Shown here piece after piece: positions 1-10,113 of a stretch of 64,000 nt of DNA. The DNA lies in NCBI RefSeq assembly GCF_004016445.2, contig NZ_SADT02000001.1:1345630-1409629 (forward strand), written 5' to 3'. Under the pieces are notes generated by a model. It saw nothing but the letters and a program-made list of their open reading frames with translations. It was not told where the DNA came from and did no database searches. Both the position numbers and the translations under genes were made by a program. Each line of letters starts with the position of its first letter. Position 1 is the first letter of the stretch. Source of the stretch: Mesorhizobium sp. M2E.F.Ca.ET.219.01.1.1 (lineage in GTDB: Bacteria; Pseudomonadota; Alphaproteobacteria; Rhizobiales; Rhizobiaceae).

Positions 1-377
1 AGGCAGTCGATGCGGCCGCGACGCCGAAGAGAGTGCTGAAGGCTGCTGATGTGCCGGCCGTGCTCGCCAAGGGCGGGCCGTGCGACCGGCCGGTCGCCAC
101 GCCGGCTCGGTTCCAAGCGGGCGACCGGGTGCGGACGAAGAATTTCAACCCGACCGGCCATACGCGCCTGCCGCGCTACGCGCGCGGCAAGACTGGGACG
201 ATCGATGCCGTTCGCGACGGCTTCGTCTTTCCGGACAGCAATGCGCACGGCCGGGGCGAGAACCCGCAATGGGTCTATACCGTGGTGTTCGACGGAGCCG
301 AAATCTGGGGCGAGGGCGCCGACCCGACGCTCAGCGTCTCGATCGATGCCTGGGAGAGCTATCTTGAGCCGGCATGA
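1..377 (+). CDS. nthB: Nitrile hydratase subunit beta, C-terminal part (5' truncated by window edge)
   Basis: The open frame runs in from the window edge without a start and ends at TGA 375-377, giving about 124 residues. The segment with RTKNFNPTGHTRLPRYARGK and the following GTIDAVRDGFVFPDSNAHG is the SH3-like C-terminal domain of nitrile hydratase beta subunits. Known role: with the Co- or Fe-binding alpha subunit it hydrates nitriles to amides in the cytoplasm. The alpha subunit and the beta N-terminus would lie upstream, outside the window. The stop overlaps the start of the accessory gene, so the two are probably translationally coupled. The GTG at 33 is internal, not a start. Confidence 0.9.
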   Translation, partial: AVDAAATPKRVLKAADVPAVLAKGGPCDRPVATPARFQAGDRVRTKNFNPTGHTRLPRYARGKTGTIDAVRDGFVFPDSNAHGRGENPQWVYTVVFDGAEIWGEGADPTLSVSIDAWESYLEPA

Positions 378-714
378 GGGCGCCTTGCCGGTAGGATTCG
401 ACGAGCCCGTCTTCGCCGAGCCCTGGCAGGCCGAAGCCTTCGCCCTGACGGTTGCGCTGCACGATAAAGGCCTGTTTTCATGGAGCGAGTGGGCAGAGGC
501 TTTGTCGGCCGAAGTGAAGCAGCCTGGCGCGGCAACGGACGGCCACGATTATTACGAGCATTGGCTGGCGGCGCTGGAGAAGCTGCTGGCGGCCAAGGGC
601 GTCGCCGGCAAGAATGATGTCGATGCGCTCGCCGCCGCCTGGGAACGCGCCGCGCACGCCACGCCGCACGGCAAACCGATTCTGCTGGAGAACGATCCGC
701 GCGCAACGCGATAG
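364..714 (+). CDS. Nitrile hydratase accessory protein
   Basis: A protein of about 116 residues. Its PVGFDEPVFAEPWQAEAFAL and the later WSEWAEALSAEV are the signature of the small nitrile hydratase accessory/activator family, which resembles the beta-subunit N-terminal domain and assists metal insertion or assembly. The frame is open far upstream, but that part overlaps the beta subunit in another frame. The TTG at 364, overlapping the beta stop by 14 bases, is the first plausible start at the junction; no ATG is available in this frame. Order beta then accessory fits known alpha-beta-activator operons. Confidence 0.8.
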   Translation: MSRHEGALPVGFDEPVFAEPWQAEAFALTVALHDKGLFSWSEWAEALSAEVKQPGAATDGHDYYEHWLAALEKLLAAKGVAGKNDVDALAAAWERAAHATPHGKPILLENDPRATR

Positions 715-848
715 ATCATTTTGTTCTCTTTACGTTCTTGTTTGCGGCTGGTAGCCTGAGTTGTCGGATGCGCTGGCTATTGCTGCCGACAACGGTCGGT
801 ATGGCGGCCAATCTTGTCTTTAGCTTGCGAATCCGGTCTGTCGGACAG

Positions 849-1976
849 ATGGAATTTTCTCCCCAACAGGATGAGGCTCTGAAGGCGGTCGGGCGCTGGC
901 TCAAGGAGGGCCGGCCGCAGGTCTTTCGGCTGTTCGGCTATGCCGGCACCGGCAAGACGACCCTGGCGCGCTATTTTGCCGAGCATGTCGACGGCCAGGT
1001 GCAGTTCGCCGCCTTCACCGGCAAGGCGGCGCAGGTGCTGCGCTCCAAGGGCGCGACCAACGCCCGCACCATTCATTCGCTGATCTACAGACCGAAGGGT
1101 GAGGAATCGGTCGAGGACGAGGTGACCGGCAAGACCTCGATGTCGCCGACCTTTTCACTCAACCGTCAGAGCCCGATCGCGCGCGCCAAGCTGGTCGTCA
1201 TCGACGAATGCTCGATGGTCGACGAGCAGCTCGGCCGCGACCTGCAGAGCTTCGGCACACCGATCCTGGTGCTGGGCGATCCGGCGCAGCTGCCGCCGAT
1301 CTCGGGCGGCGGCTTCTTCACCGAACACGAGCCGGATGTGCTGTTGACCGAGATCCACCGCCAGGCGCGCGACAACCCGATCATCCGGCTCGCGCTCGAC
1401 GTGCGCGAAGGCCGGGAATTCATGCATGGCGACTACGGCACGGCGCAGGTGATCGGCAGGGAAGCAGTCAACCAGGACCTGGTGCTCAAGGCCGACCAGG
1501 TGCTGGTCGGCACCAACCGCACACGCCGGCGCTACAATCAAAGGCTGCGCGAGCTGAAAGGGTTCAACGCCGACTTTCCGCAGGCCGGCGACAAGCTGGT
1601 CTGCCTGCGCAACGATCCGGCCAAGGGGCTGCTCAACGGCTCGCTGTGGAAGGTGATGACCTCGTCGCGCGAGACGGTGAAGCCCGGCATCAACCTTCTG
1701 GTCTCGCCGGAGGAGGACGATCCCGACCGCGGCGTCGCCAAGATCAAGCTGCTCAAGGCGGCCTTCGAGGATCCGGATGCCGAGATCCCTTGGCAGCAGA
1801 AGAAGCGCTTCGACGATTTCGACTATGGCTATGCGCTGACCGTGCACAAGGCGCAGGGCTCGCAGTGGAACGACGTTGTGCTGTTCGACGAAAGCTGGGC
1901 CTTCAAGGAAACAAGGCAGCGCTGGCTCTATACGGCAATCACCCGTGCCGCCGAGCGGTTGACCATCGTTCGCTGA
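849..1976 (+). CDS. RecD-like ATP-dependent DNA helicase (AAA_30 / UvrD_C_2)
   Basis: 375 residues from ATG 849, where the homologous-looking sequence MEFSPQQDEALKAVGRWL begins; the open frame extends further upstream but without domain content. Walker A GYAGTGKTT lies at residues 30-38 and Walker B VIDECSMV near residue 120. A C-terminal UvrD/RecD motif with YGYALTVHKAQGSQW and LYTAITRAAERL follows. This is a superfamily 1 helicase of the short stand-alone RecD-like type, presumably acting in DNA repair or recombination. No partner RecB/RecC genes are nearby. It stands alone between the nitrile hydratase operon and a convergent gene. Confidence 0.85.
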   Translation: MEFSPQQDEALKAVGRWLKEGRPQVFRLFGYAGTGKTTLARYFAEHVDGQVQFAAFTGKAAQVLRSKGATNARTIHSLIYRPKGEESVEDEVTGKTSMSPTFSLNRQSPIARAKLVVIDECSMVDEQLGRDLQSFGTPILVLGDPAQLPPISGGGFFTEHEPDVLLTEIHRQARDNPIIRLALDVREGREFMHGDYGTAQVIGREAVNQDLVLKADQVLVGTNRTRRRYNQRLRELKGFNADFPQAGDKLVCLRNDPAKGLLNGSLWKVMTSSRETVKPGINLLVSPEEDDPDRGVAKIKLLKAAFEDPDAEIPWQQKKRFDDFDYGYALTVHKAQGSQWNDVVLFDESWAFKETRQRWLYTAITRAAERLTIVR

Positions 1977-1988
1977 CGTTTTTGGCCA

Positions 1989-2390
1989 TCAGGTCGGCCT
2001 TGCGCCAAGCCACTGCCAGGCGGCTTCCTCATCGTCGACATCGAAGCGTCTGACTTCGAAAGGCAGCGTTTTCGGGAAGACGCCGGCGACGAGGGAGGCC
2101 CAACTCGCTCCGCCGATGACGGCGCAGCGCACGACATGCTCCATGGCGTCGGCCACGCCTTGCTTGAGCGTGTCGGGCGAAATATTGGCCCAGTCGACGC
2201 TTTCCGCGTCCGTCAGCCGCACCAGCACGTCGATCCTCGGATGCAGCGCATAGGCGGCCTCGAGCAGGCCGAACAGGTTTTCCGCATCGGCCGGCGAGAC
2301 ATCGCCGACGACATCGATGGCGAAAAGCGCGTCGCGGTTCGTCTCGATGCGGCGGATCGCCGGCACGGCTTCCAGGAAATTCACTGGCAA
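1989..2390 (-). CDS. SpoIIAA-like (STAS/Sec14-type) protein
   Basis: 133 residues. The profile FAIDVVGDVSPADAENLFGL, then RIDVLVRLTDAESVDW and a C-terminal VRRFDVDDEEAAWQWL, matches the SpoIIAA-like family (STAS-related fold, PF11964 type), whose members have no settled function. It is convergent with the helicase gene with 12 bases between the stops, and divergent from pdxJ. No signal peptide or membrane segment is visible. Confidence 0.7.
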   Translation of the reverse strand: MPVNFLEAVPAIRRIETNRDALFAIDVVGDVSPADAENLFGLLEAAYALHPRIDVLVRLTDAESVDWANISPDTLKQGVADAMEHVVRCAVIGGASWASLVAGVFPKTLPFEVRRFDVDDEEAAWQWLGARPT

Positions 2391-2493
2391 ATCCTCATCT
2401 TAGCCTCCAACTATCCCCTGGAACACGCGAAACCCCCTATCTGTTCCCACCAAAGGCGGTATAGATGCCCGCCGGCCCACTGGACCCCAGCTC

Positions 2494-3234
2494 ATGCCCG
2501 CCAAGCTCTCGGTCAATCTCAACGCCGTCGCCATGCTGCGCAACCGCCGCGACCTGCCGTGGCCGAGCGTCACCGGACTTGGCCGCATCGCCCTTGCCGC
2601 CGGCGCGCACGGGCTGACGGTGCATCCGAGGCCCGACGAGCGGCACACAAGGCATTCCGACCTGCCGGAGATCAGGGCGCTGATCGACGATGAGTTTCCC
2701 TGCGCGGAGTTCAACATCGAGGGCTATCCGACCGAGGATTTCCTGGCCCTTGTCGAGAAGAACCAGCCCGAACAGGTGACGCTGGTGCCGGACGACCCTG
2801 CGCAAGCGACCTCGGACCATGGCTGGAACTTCGTCGCCCAGGCGGCGTTCCTCACTCCGATCGTCAAGCGTTTGAAGAGGGGCGGATTCAGGGTGTCGCT
2901 GTTTTCCGATGCGGACCCTGCGGGTGTGAATGCGGCACGCGATACCGGCGCCGACCGCATCGAGCTCTATACCGGGCCGTATGGAGGTTTCCATTCCGAT
3001 TCCGAAAAGGCGGCGAAAGAGTTGGAAAGGCTGGGGAAAACCGCCGACGCCGCATTCAAGGCCGGGCTCGGCGTCAATGCCGGCCACGATCTGACCGTAG
3101 AGAACCTGCCGGCGCTGGCTAGGCGCATCCCGGCATTGGCCGAAGTATCGATCGGACATGGGTTGACAGCCGATGCATTGGAGTATGGCATGGCCGGGAC
3201 GGTGGGGCGGTTTCTGAAGGCCTGCGGATGGTAG
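2494..3234 (+). CDS. pdxJ: Pyridoxine 5'-phosphate synthase
   Basis: 246 residues, the usual PdxJ length. It opens with [16 protein letters not shown] and carries [19 protein letters not shown], the conserved substrate and phosphate-binding segment of the TIM barrel, then [17 protein letters not shown] and, near the C-terminus, [12 protein letters not shown]. PdxJ condenses 1-deoxy-D-xylulose 5-phosphate with 3-amino-2-oxopropyl phosphate to make pyridoxine 5'-phosphate in the DXP-dependent vitamin B6 route. A start at ATG 2494 gives the canonical N-terminus. It is a single-gene unit here, followed by kup. Confidence 0.95.
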   Translation: MPAKLSVNLNAVAMLRNRRDLPWPSVTGLGRIALAAGAHGLTVHPRPDERHTRHSDLPEIRALIDDEFPCAEFNIEGYPTEDFLALVEKNQPEQVTLVPDDPAQATSDHGWNFVAQAAFLTPIVKRLKRGGFRVSLFSDADPAGVNAARDTGADRIELYTGPYGGFHSDSEKAAKELERLGKTADAAFKAGLGVNAGHDLTVENLPALARRIPALAEVSIGHGLTADALEYGMAGTVGRFLKACGW

Positions 3235-3311
3235 GGCGCCTTGCGTAGTTTCGGCAATTCCGGTGCATTCCGCGCGTCGCGGCGACCTCGGAACGTGGCG
3301 AATCCGGTGAA

Positions 3312-5234
3312 ATGGGGTTCATGGTGCTAGCCAACGTCGGCGAAACAGAATCCCTCGAACGTGCGGGCCATGCCGAAAACGAGCGGCAGCACAGCACCAA
3401 GGTGCTCATGCTTGGGGCGCTGGGCGTCGTCTATGGCGATATCGGCACGAGCCCGATCTATGCGTTTCGCGAAGCGCTGCACGCGTCTTCGAGCTCGGTT
3501 GCCCGCAATGACGTGCTCGGCGTGCTGTCGCTGATCGTCTGGGCGCTAACGATCATCGTCACGATCAAATATGTCGCCTTCGTGCTCAGGGCCGACAACA
3601 AGGGCGAGGGCGGCACGCTGTCGCTGATGGCGCTGGCGCGCAGCGCCTACCCGCCGGGTTCCAAGCTCATCCTGGTGATTGGCCTTTGCGGCGCCGCGCT
3701 GTTCTTCGGCGATTCAATCATCACCCCGGCGATATCGGTGCTGTCGGCGGTCGAAGGCCTGGAGGTCGTCACGCCGGCGCTCGATGCCTTCGTGGTGCCG
3801 ATCACTCTGATCATCTTGGCGGTGCTATTCGCCGTGCAGCGCTTCGGCACCGGCAAGGTGGCGGCGGTGTTCGGGCCGGTGACGGCGACATGGTTCGTGG
3901 CGATCGGCGCAGCCGGCGTCTACCACATCGTCGACGATCCATCCGTCTTTCTGGCGATCAATCCGTATTACGCGATCTACTACCTCGCCACCACGCCGAC
4001 AGGCGCCTTCGTCACCGTCGGCGCCGTGTTCCTGGCGGTCACGGGCGCCGAGGCGCTCTATGTCGACCTCGGCCATTTCGGCCGCAAGCCGATTGTGATG
4101 GCCTGGTTCGCGATTGTGTTTCCCTGTCTGCTGCTCAACTATTTCGGCCAAGGCGCCTTCGTGCTCTCGCATGGCGGCAAGCCGACCAACCCGTTCTTCC
4201 AGATGCTGCCCGAATGGGCGCTGATGCCGATGGTTGGCCTGGCAACGGCAGCCACCGTCATCGCCAGCCAGGCGGTGATCTCCGGCGCCTTCTCACTGAC
4301 CAGGCAGGCTGTGCAGCTCAACCTTCTGCCGCGCATCGAAGTGCAGCACACATCCGAGATGCAGAGCGGCCAGATCTATATGCCAAGGGTCAACCTTTTG
4401 GTCGCGCTCGGCGTGATGCTTCTGGTCGTCGGCTTCGGCAGCTCAAGCGCGCTTGCCTCCGCCTACGGCATTTCGGTCACCGGCGAGATGCTGATGACGA
4501 CGGTGCTTCTGTTCGTCGTCATGCGCTGGCTGTGGAAATGGCAGGTTGCGACCGCGCTGGCCCTGGTGGTGCTCTTCGGCGTCATCGATCTCGGCTTCTT
4601 CTCGGCCAATGTCGTCAAGGTCGTCGAGGGCGGCTGGGTCTCGATCACGGTCGCCTCGATCATGGGATTGGTCATGTGGACCTGGATCCGCGGCACCCGC
4701 TATCTGTTCGACAAGACGCGCCGCAACGAGATCCCGCTCGATTTCCTGGCGGCGAACCTCCTGAAGAAGAAGCCGCAGCTGGTGTCGGGCACCGCCGTGT
4801 TCCTGACCAGCGATCCGCTGAGCGCGCCGACGGCGCTGATGCACAGCCTCAAGCACTACAAGGTGCTGCATGAGAAAAACGTCATCCTGTCGGTAGTGAC
4901 CGCGCCCCAGCCGGTGGTGCCCGACAGCGAGCGCGTCAAGCTGGAGGCCGTCAACGAGCTTTTCATGCGCGTGACGCTGACCTTCGGCTATATGGAGCAG
5001 CCCAACATTCCGCGCGCGCTGGCCATCTGCCGCAAGCAGGGCTGGAAGTTCGACATCATGACGACGTCTTTCTTCCTGTCGCGGCGCTCGCTGAAGGCTT
5101 CACCCAATTCCGGCATGCCGGTCTGGCAGGACCGGCTATTCATCAGCCTGGCGCGCTCGGCTGCGGATGCCACGGAGTACTTCCAGATTCCCACCGGACG
5201 CGTGGTCGAGATCGGCACGCAGGTTGCGATCTGA
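3312..5234 (+). CDS. kup: Potassium transport protein Kup, copy 1
   Basis: 640 residues. After a short cytoplasmic tail the sequence [20 protein letters not shown] begins the first membrane helix of the KUP/HAK/KT family; about twelve hydrophobic segments follow to near residue 460, then a cytosolic C-terminal domain. Kup imports K+ by proton symport at the inner membrane. ATG 3312 and ATG 3321 are both possible; the second aligns with the probable start of the downstream copy. It lies in tandem with a second kup, 149 bases upstream of it. Their last ~178 residues differ at only six positions, whereas the membrane parts are more diverged. Confidence 0.93.
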   Translation: MGFMVLANVGETESLERAGHAENERQHSTKVLMLGALGVVYGDIGTSPIYAFREALHASSSSVARNDVLGVLSLIVWALTIIVTIKYVAFVLRADNKGEGGTLSLMALARSAYPPGSKLILVIGLCGAALFFGDSIITPAISVLSAVEGLEVVTPALDAFVVPITLIILAVLFAVQRFGTGKVAAVFGPVTATWFVAIGAAGVYHIVDDPSVFLAINPYYAIYYLATTPTGAFVTVGAVFLAVTGAEALYVDLGHFGRKPIVMAWFAIVFPCLLLNYFGQGAFVLSHGGKPTNPFFQMLPEWALMPMVGLATAATVIASQAVISGAFSLTRQAVQLNLLPRIEVQHTSEMQSGQIYMPRVNLLVALGVMLLVVGFGSSSALASAYGISVTGEMLMTTVLLFVVMRWLWKWQVATALALVVLFGVIDLGFFSANVVKVVEGGWVSITVASIMGLVMWTWIRGTRYLFDKTRRNEIPLDFLAANLLKKKPQLVSGTAVFLTSDPLSAPTALMHSLKHYKVLHEKNVILSVVTAPQPVVPDSERVKLEAVNELFMRVTLTFGYMEQPNIPRALAICRKQGWKFDIMTTSFFLSRRSLKASPNSGMPVWQDRLFISLARSAADATEYFQIPTGRVVEIGTQVAI

Positions 5235-5383
5235 CGAAACCGGATCTTCTGCCGGATGAAGAGGTCTGGCCGTTCCGTATGCCGAAACCCGTGCACGGGC
5301 CGCATGGGAGCCCTAACGCCAGGGCACTTGATATTGCACTGCAGCAAGCGTAGAGCACCGCGCGTTTTATCGGAGTGTCGTCC

Positions 5384-7306
5384 ATGGCCCTTGCCAATGG
5401 TGGTGGTGCAGACGCAGAACCCGCCGACCAGTCGAGCCACACTGAAATCGAGCAGCACAGCACCAAGGTGCTGATGCTGGGTGCGCTCGGCGTCGTCTAT
5501 GGCGACATCGGCACCAGCCCGATCTACGCGTTTCGCGAGGCGCTGCATGCTTCCTCGGGCGGCGACGTTGCCAACCGCGCCGACATTCTGGGCGTGCTGT
5601 CGCTGATCATCTGGTCGCTGACGATCACGGTGACGATCAAGTACATCATGTTCGTGCTGCGCGCCGACAATCGCGGCGAGGGCGGCGTGCTGTCCTTGAT
5701 GGCGCTGGCGCGCGGAACTTTCCCGGCGCGTTCGGCGATCGTGCTCGGCATCGGCATCGTGGGCGCATCCCTGTTCTTCGGCGACGCGGTCATTACGCCC
5801 GCCATCTCGGTGCTGTCGGCGGTGGAAGGAATGAACGTCGTCACACCTGCCCTCCAGCCTTATGTCGTGCCGCTGACCCTCATGATCCTTGCGATGCTGT
5901 TTGCGGTGCAACGCTTCGGCACCGGCGGCGTGGGCCTGGTGTTCGGTCCGGTGACAGCAGTGTGGTTTCTCGCCATCGGCCTGTCCGGCCTCAATCACAT
6001 CATCGACGATCCGGAAATCTTGTGGGCCATAAGCCCGCATTACATTGTCGCCTTCCTGATCAATTCGCCGGACGTGTCTTTTGTCACCATCGGCGCGGTC
6101 TTCCTGGCCGTGACCGGCGCCGAAGCGCTCTACGCCGACCTCGGCCATTTCGGCCGCAAGCCGATCGTCCTGGCCTGGCTTGCGATCGTGTTTCCCTGCC
6201 TGCTTTTGAACTATGCCGGGCAGGGCGCCTATGTGCTTGCCAAGGGCGGCACGGTCGGGCACCCGTTTTTCGAGATGAACGAAGGCTGGGCGCTGATCCC
6301 GATGGTGGTGCTGGCCGCGGCGGCGACGGTCATCGCCAGCCAGGCGGTGATCTCCGGCGCCTATTCGCTGACCCGGCAGGCCGTGCAGCTCAACATGCTG
6401 CCGCGGCTCGAAATCCTGCATACATCGGAGAAACAGTCGGGCCAGGTCTACATGCCGCGCGTCAATATGCTGATCGCGCTGGTGGTGATGCTGCTGGTGG
6501 TCGGTTTTGGTGAATCCAGCAAGCTCGCCTCGGCTTACGGCATCTCGGTCACCGGCAACATGCTGGTGACGACGACGCTGCTGTTCATCGTCATGACGCG
6601 AATCTGGAAATGGAACATCTGGCCGGCTGTCGCCCTGACGGTGGTTTTCGCGCTGATCGACATCGGCTTCTTCGCTTCCAACATCGTCAAGGTGTTCGAG
6701 GGCGGCTGGGCCTCGCTCGCGGTCGCCTTCGCCATCATCCTAGGCATGTGGACCTGGGTGCGCGGCAGCCGCTACCTGTTCGACAAGACGCGCCGCAACG
6801 AGATCCCGCTCGATTTCCTGGCGGCGAACCTCCTGAAGAAGAAGCCTCAGCTCGTCTCAGGCACGGCAGTGTTCCTGACCAGCGATCCGCTGAGCGCGCC
6901 GACGGCGCTGATGCACAGCCTCAAGCACTACAAGGTGCTGCACGAGAAAAACGTCATCCTCTCGGTGGTGACGGCCCCGCAGCCGGTGGTGCCGGACAGC
7001 GAGCGCGTGAAGATGGAGACGGTCAACGAGCTGTTCATGCGCGTGACGCTGACCTTCGGCTATATGGAGCAGCCCAACATTCCGCGCGCGCTGGCCATCT
7101 GTCGCAAGCAGGGGTGGAAGTTCGACATCATGACGACGTCCTTCTTCCTGTCGCGGCGCTCGCTGAAGGCCTCCCCCAATTCCGGCATGCCGATCTGGCA
7201 GGACCGGCTGTTTATCGGCCTGGCCAAGACCGCCGCGGATGCGACGGAGTATTTCCAGATCCCGACCGGACGCGTGGTGGAGATTGGCACGCAGGTCGCG
7301 ATCTGA
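5384..7306 (+). CDS. kup: Potassium transport protein Kup, copy 2
   Basis: 640 residues from ATG 5384, chosen because a CGGAG ribosome-binding site lies nine bases upstream; GTG 5375 would add three residues. It has the same architecture as the first copy: KUP signature [17 protein letters not shown], about twelve transmembrane segments, then a soluble C-terminal domain starting near [16 protein letters not shown]. Tandem kup pairs are common in rhizobia. The DNA of the C-terminal domain contains stretches of 68-74 bases identical to copy 1, much higher than the membrane part, which suggests recent exchange between the copies. Confidence 0.93.
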   Translation: MALANGGGADAEPADQSSHTEIEQHSTKVLMLGALGVVYGDIGTSPIYAFREALHASSGGDVANRADILGVLSLIIWSLTITVTIKYIMFVLRADNRGEGGVLSLMALARGTFPARSAIVLGIGIVGASLFFGDAVITPAISVLSAVEGMNVVTPALQPYVVPLTLMILAMLFAVQRFGTGGVGLVFGPVTAVWFLAIGLSGLNHIIDDPEILWAISPHYIVAFLINSPDVSFVTIGAVFLAVTGAEALYADLGHFGRKPIVLAWLAIVFPCLLLNYAGQGAYVLAKGGTVGHPFFEMNEGWALIPMVVLAAAATVIASQAVISGAYSLTRQAVQLNMLPRLEILHTSEKQSGQVYMPRVNMLIALVVMLLVVGFGESSKLASAYGISVTGNMLVTTTLLFIVMTRIWKWNIWPAVALTVVFALIDIGFFASNIVKVFEGGWASLAVAFAIILGMWTWVRGSRYLFDKTRRNEIPLDFLAANLLKKKPQLVSGTAVFLTSDPLSAPTALMHSLKHYKVLHEKNVILSVVTAPQPVVPDSERVKMETVNELFMRVTLTFGYMEQPNIPRALAICRKQGWKFDIMTTSFFLSRRSLKASPNSGMPIWQDRLFIGLAKTAADATEYFQIPTGRVVEIGTQVAI

Positions 7307-7332
7307 CAGACTGCGCCGCATAGGCTGACGTC

Positions 7333-7375
7333 ACGAAATTCCGGACGGAAGACGCAGTTTTCCAGGGATTGCTCT
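7333..7375. repeat. Interspersed rhizobial repeat, family A, short copy
   Basis: The core TTCCGGACGGAA is followed about 17 bases later by TTTTCCAGGGATTGCTCT. The same core and trailer occur at 18340-18390 and 60158-60203. It lies in the gap between kup copy 2 and the epimerase gene, and its end touches the ribosome-binding region of the latter. It is recognised from the three copies in this window; similar sequences are widespread in Mesorhizobium intergenic DNA. Confidence 0.6.
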
Positions 7376-7389
7376 CGAAAGGGGCGGGC

Positions 7390-8430
7390 ATGAGCGGCGA
7401 GTTGGTGCTTGTGACCGGCGGGTCCGGCTTTCTTGGCGCTCATTGCATCCTTGCGCTTCTGAACGCTGGCCACCGCGTGCGCAGCACGGTGCGCTCGGGC
7501 AGGCGCGAGGCCGATGTTCTTGCCATGCTGAAGGTCGGCGGCGCCGAGCCGGGCGATGCGCTTTCCTTCGTCCATGCTGATCTGATGAGCGACACGGGCT
7601 GGCCCGAAGCGGTCGCCGGATGCCGTTATGTCCTTCACGTCGCGTCGCCTTTTCCGCCTGGCGTGCCGAAGCATGAGGACGACCTGATCGTCCCGGCCAG
7701 GGAAGGGGCATTGCGCGTGCTGCGCGCGGCGCGCGACGCCGGCGTCGAACGCGCCGTGCTCACCTCGTCCTTTGCCGCTGTCGGCTATGGGCAGGCACCG
7801 ATTCCCGGCCATCCGTTCACGGAAGAGAACTGGACCGATCTGTCCCAAAAGGTCAGCGCCTATGTGAAGTCGAAGACGCTGGCCGAGCGGGCGGCGTGGG
7901 ATTTCATCGATCGCGAAGGCGGGTCCCTGGAGCTGGCGGTCGTCAATCCGGTCGGCATCTTCGGGCCGGTCCTGGGGCCGGATCATTCGACATCGACCGA
8001 TTTCATCAGGCGCCTGATGGATGGCGAGATGCCTGGCCTGCCGCGCATGGTGTTCGGCGTGGTCGATGCGCGCGACGTCGCCGACCTGCATCTGCGCGCC
8101 ATGACCAATCCTGCCGCCAAGGGCGAGCGGTTCCTGGCCATCAGCGGCGATTTCATGACGATGCTGGAAATCGCGCGGACGCTGAAGGCGCGGCTGGGCA
8201 ACGCAGGATCGCGTATCACGACCAGAGTGCTGCCGGACTGGCTGGTCCGGATCGTCGGGCTGTTCGACGGGCAGGCGGCGCAGATCGTGACGGAACTGAG
8301 CAAGCCGAGGAACGCGACGGGCGCCAAGGCCATGCGCCTGCTCGGCTGGACGCCGCGATCGCGGGAAGAGGCGCTTGTCGCGACCGCTGAGAGCCTCATC
8401 CGGCTTGGATTGCTCAAGAAGTCGAAGTGA
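7390..8430 (+). CDS. NAD-dependent epimerase / dihydroflavonol reductase-like protein
   Basis: 346 residues from ATG 7390, which gives the usual N-terminus MSGELVLVTGGSGFLGAHC with the Rossmann GxxGxxG motif; GAAAGGGGCGG precedes it. The extended short-chain dehydrogenase active-site motif appears as AYVKSKTLAE (YxxxK) near residue 157. NPVGIFGPVLGPDHSTS and the C-terminal RLLGWTPRSREEAL also fit the DFR/aldehyde-reductase-like branch. Substrate cannot be told from sequence: family members reduce ketones, aldehydes or flavonoid-like compounds. It is a single gene, convergent with the qorB-like gene. Confidence 0.8.
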   Translation: MSGELVLVTGGSGFLGAHCILALLNAGHRVRSTVRSGRREADVLAMLKVGGAEPGDALSFVHADLMSDTGWPEAVAGCRYVLHVASPFPPGVPKHEDDLIVPAREGALRVLRAARDAGVERAVLTSSFAAVGYGQAPIPGHPFTEENWTDLSQKVSAYVKSKTLAERAAWDFIDREGGSLELAVVNPVGIFGPVLGPDHSTSTDFIRRLMDGEMPGLPRMVFGVVDARDVADLHLRAMTNPAAKGERFLAISGDFMTMLEIARTLKARLGNAGSRITTRVLPDWLVRIVGLFDGQAAQIVTELSKPRNATGAKAMRLLGWTPRSREEALVATAESLIRLGLLKKSK

Positions 8431-8466
8431 AGCGCGCCTGAGAGGCCCTCTCAGACGCGCCAGTTT

Positions 8467-9360
8467 TCAACCGAGCAGGGCCGTCTTGTTCGCTTCGAGG
8501 AACTGCTTCAGCGTGCGCGGCTTGCGGCCCGAGAGCTTTTCGACGGCATCGGTCACCTCGCCTATGCGGCCGGCGCGCGTGTTGACATCGAAGGAGACGA
8601 TGATGCGGGCGAAATCCTCGGGAACGCCCGCCGCTTTCACCCCTTCGGTCAGCGCTTCGTCCGGCAATTGGATGACCTCCAGCGGCTTGCCGGTCACCTC
8701 GCTTACCAGCGCCGCGATCTCGTTCGTGGTGTAGGCCTGCGGGCCGGTCAGCGTGTAGATGTGGCTTTCCTTGGAGCCGGACGCGAGGCCGGCGGCGATG
8801 GCGGCTGCCATATCGTCGCGCGCGCCGTGGGCGATGCGTCCGTCGGCGGCCGACGTGTACCACTTGCCCGACGAAATGGCATGCGGCAGTGACATGAACA
8901 GGTTCTCCTGATACCAGCCGTTGCGGAAGATGGTGTAGGGGATGCCGCTCGCCTTGATCGCCTGCTCGGTGCCGTAGTGATCGCCGGCAAAGAGCACCGG
9001 CGAGCCCGGCTCGGGATTGGGCATCGAGGTGTAGAGCAGATGCGAAACGCCCGCCGCCTTGGCCGCGGCCACGGCCGTCTCATGCTGCTTCAGGCGGCGG
9101 CCAGTCTTCAAATCGAGGTCGCCGGTCGAGATGATCAGCACCCGGTCGGCGCCTTCGAACGCCTTCTCCAGCGAGGCGCTGTCGTTGAAATCGGCGGCCC
9201 TGACGGCAATGCCGCGCGCTGCAAGGTCGGCGAGGTTCTCGGGGTTGCGGGTGGCGGCGATGATGCTCGCCGGCGCCACCTTTTGCGTGTCCAGCAAGTG
9301 ATTGATGACGGCGCGGCCAAGCTGGCCGGAAGCGCCGGTGACGAGGAGGGTTTCGGTCAT
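8467..9360 (-). CDS. NAD(P)H:quinone oxidoreductase / NmrA-like SDR (QorB type)
   Basis: 297 residues. The N-terminal TLLVTGASGQLGRAVINHL is an NAD(P)-binding GxxGxxG Rossmann motif; TSMPNPEPGSPVLFAGDHYG and YTIFRNGWYQENLFMSLPHA are typical of the QorB/YtfG branch of the NmrA-like atypical SDR family, which lacks the classic YxxxK. Family members reduce quinones with NADPH. It is divergent from an HxlR regulator at 9630, the arrangement seen in ytfG/ytfH and qorA/qorR pairs, so control by that regulator is likely. Confidence 0.8.
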   Translation of the reverse strand: MTETLLVTGASGQLGRAVINHLLDTQKVAPASIIAATRNPENLADLAARGIAVRAADFNDSASLEKAFEGADRVLIISTGDLDLKTGRRLKQHETAVAAAKAAGVSHLLYTSMPNPEPGSPVLFAGDHYGTEQAIKASGIPYTIFRNGWYQENLFMSLPHAISSGKWYTSAADGRIAHGARDDMAAAIAAGLASGSKESHIYTLTGPQAYTTNEIAALVSEVTGKPLEVIQLPDEALTEGVKAAGVPEDFARIIVSFDVNTRAGRIGEVTDAVEKLSGRKPRTLKQFLEANKTALLG

Positions 9361-9562
9361 GGGAGGGTTCCTGAAAATTGTGTCGGAGGCGGATCAAGTG
9401 GTAGTCTCAAAAAGAGACCAGCACTAAAATAGGAATTGACCTCAAGCCGTAAAGAAGGCAGTTTTCCGGGAGGTAGGCACAGCCAGGGAACCACCCCGGC
9501 CGGCCTAAGGCGCGTCGCGATCGTTCAGATTCGCTCCATGCGCTTTAGGTTTTTGATTTCAC

Positions 9563-9603
9563 GCATGTCTCCCGAAACCGGTTCCCACTTTCGGGAGACA
9601 TGC
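9563..9603. repeat. Interspersed palindromic repeat, family B
   Basis: A perfect 15-base inverted repeat: GCATGTCTCCCGAAA at 9563-9577 and its complement at 9589-9603, with an 11-base loop. It is the core of a longer A/T-richer block from about 9508. It sits between the divergent qorB-like gene and the HxlR regulator and ends 26 bases before the regulator's ATG, so it would form a hairpin in that gene's 5' leader. Similar GCATGTC/GACATGC palindromes are common in rhizobial genomes. Confidence 0.65.
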
Positions 9604-9629
9604 TTCAGTTTCGATCAGCGGATGTCGCG

Positions 9630-10040
9630 ATGGACAGCAAGATCTTCAATCTGAAAGCCAAGCTCGAGGTCTATAAGGCGATGACCAACGGCGGCAATTT
9701 CGCCGACTGTCCGGTTCGCGACGTCATCCAGGGCATCAGCGGCAAATGGAGCTCGCTGCTGGTCATGGCGCTGGCCGAGAAGCCTTATCGCTTCGGCGAA
9801 CTGCGCCGGCTGGTCCCGGACATCTCGCAGCGCATGCTGACACAGACGCTCTACGACCTGCAGCGCGACGGCTATGTGCATCGCGAGGTATTCCCGACCA
9901 AGCCGCCGAGTGTGGAATACAGCCTGACCGATCTCGGGCGCTCGATGTTTGCGCCCCTGCAGATGCTGGTCCAATGGGCCGAGCTCAATCGTGACGCCGT
10001 GCGCGAGGCGCGTGCCGCTTTCGACGCGGCTCAAGCCTGA
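9630..10040 (+). CDS. HxlR-family transcriptional regulator
   Basis: 136 residues from ATG 9630; an earlier in-frame ATG at 9600 lies inside the palindromic repeat and is less likely. The segment [19 protein letters not shown], then [20 protein letters not shown] and [20 protein letters not shown], is the winged-helix domain of the HxlR family. The single cysteine in DCPV sits where redox-sensing HxlR proteins such as QorR and HypR carry theirs. It probably controls the divergent quinone reductase gene in response to electrophiles or oxidants; that is inference from family and context. Confidence 0.88.
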   Translation: MDSKIFNLKAKLEVYKAMTNGGNFADCPVRDVIQGISGKWSSLLVMALAEKPYRFGELRRLVPDISQRMLTQTLYDLQRDGYVHREVFPTKPPSVEYSLTDLGRSMFAPLQMLVQWAELNRDAVREARAAFDAAQA

Positions 10041-10113
10041 CGGGCGTCAAAGCGCCAGCTTGATTTGACTGCTGCGTTGGGAGATTGTCCGGCCGGCTTG
10101 GCTTGGGCGGGCA

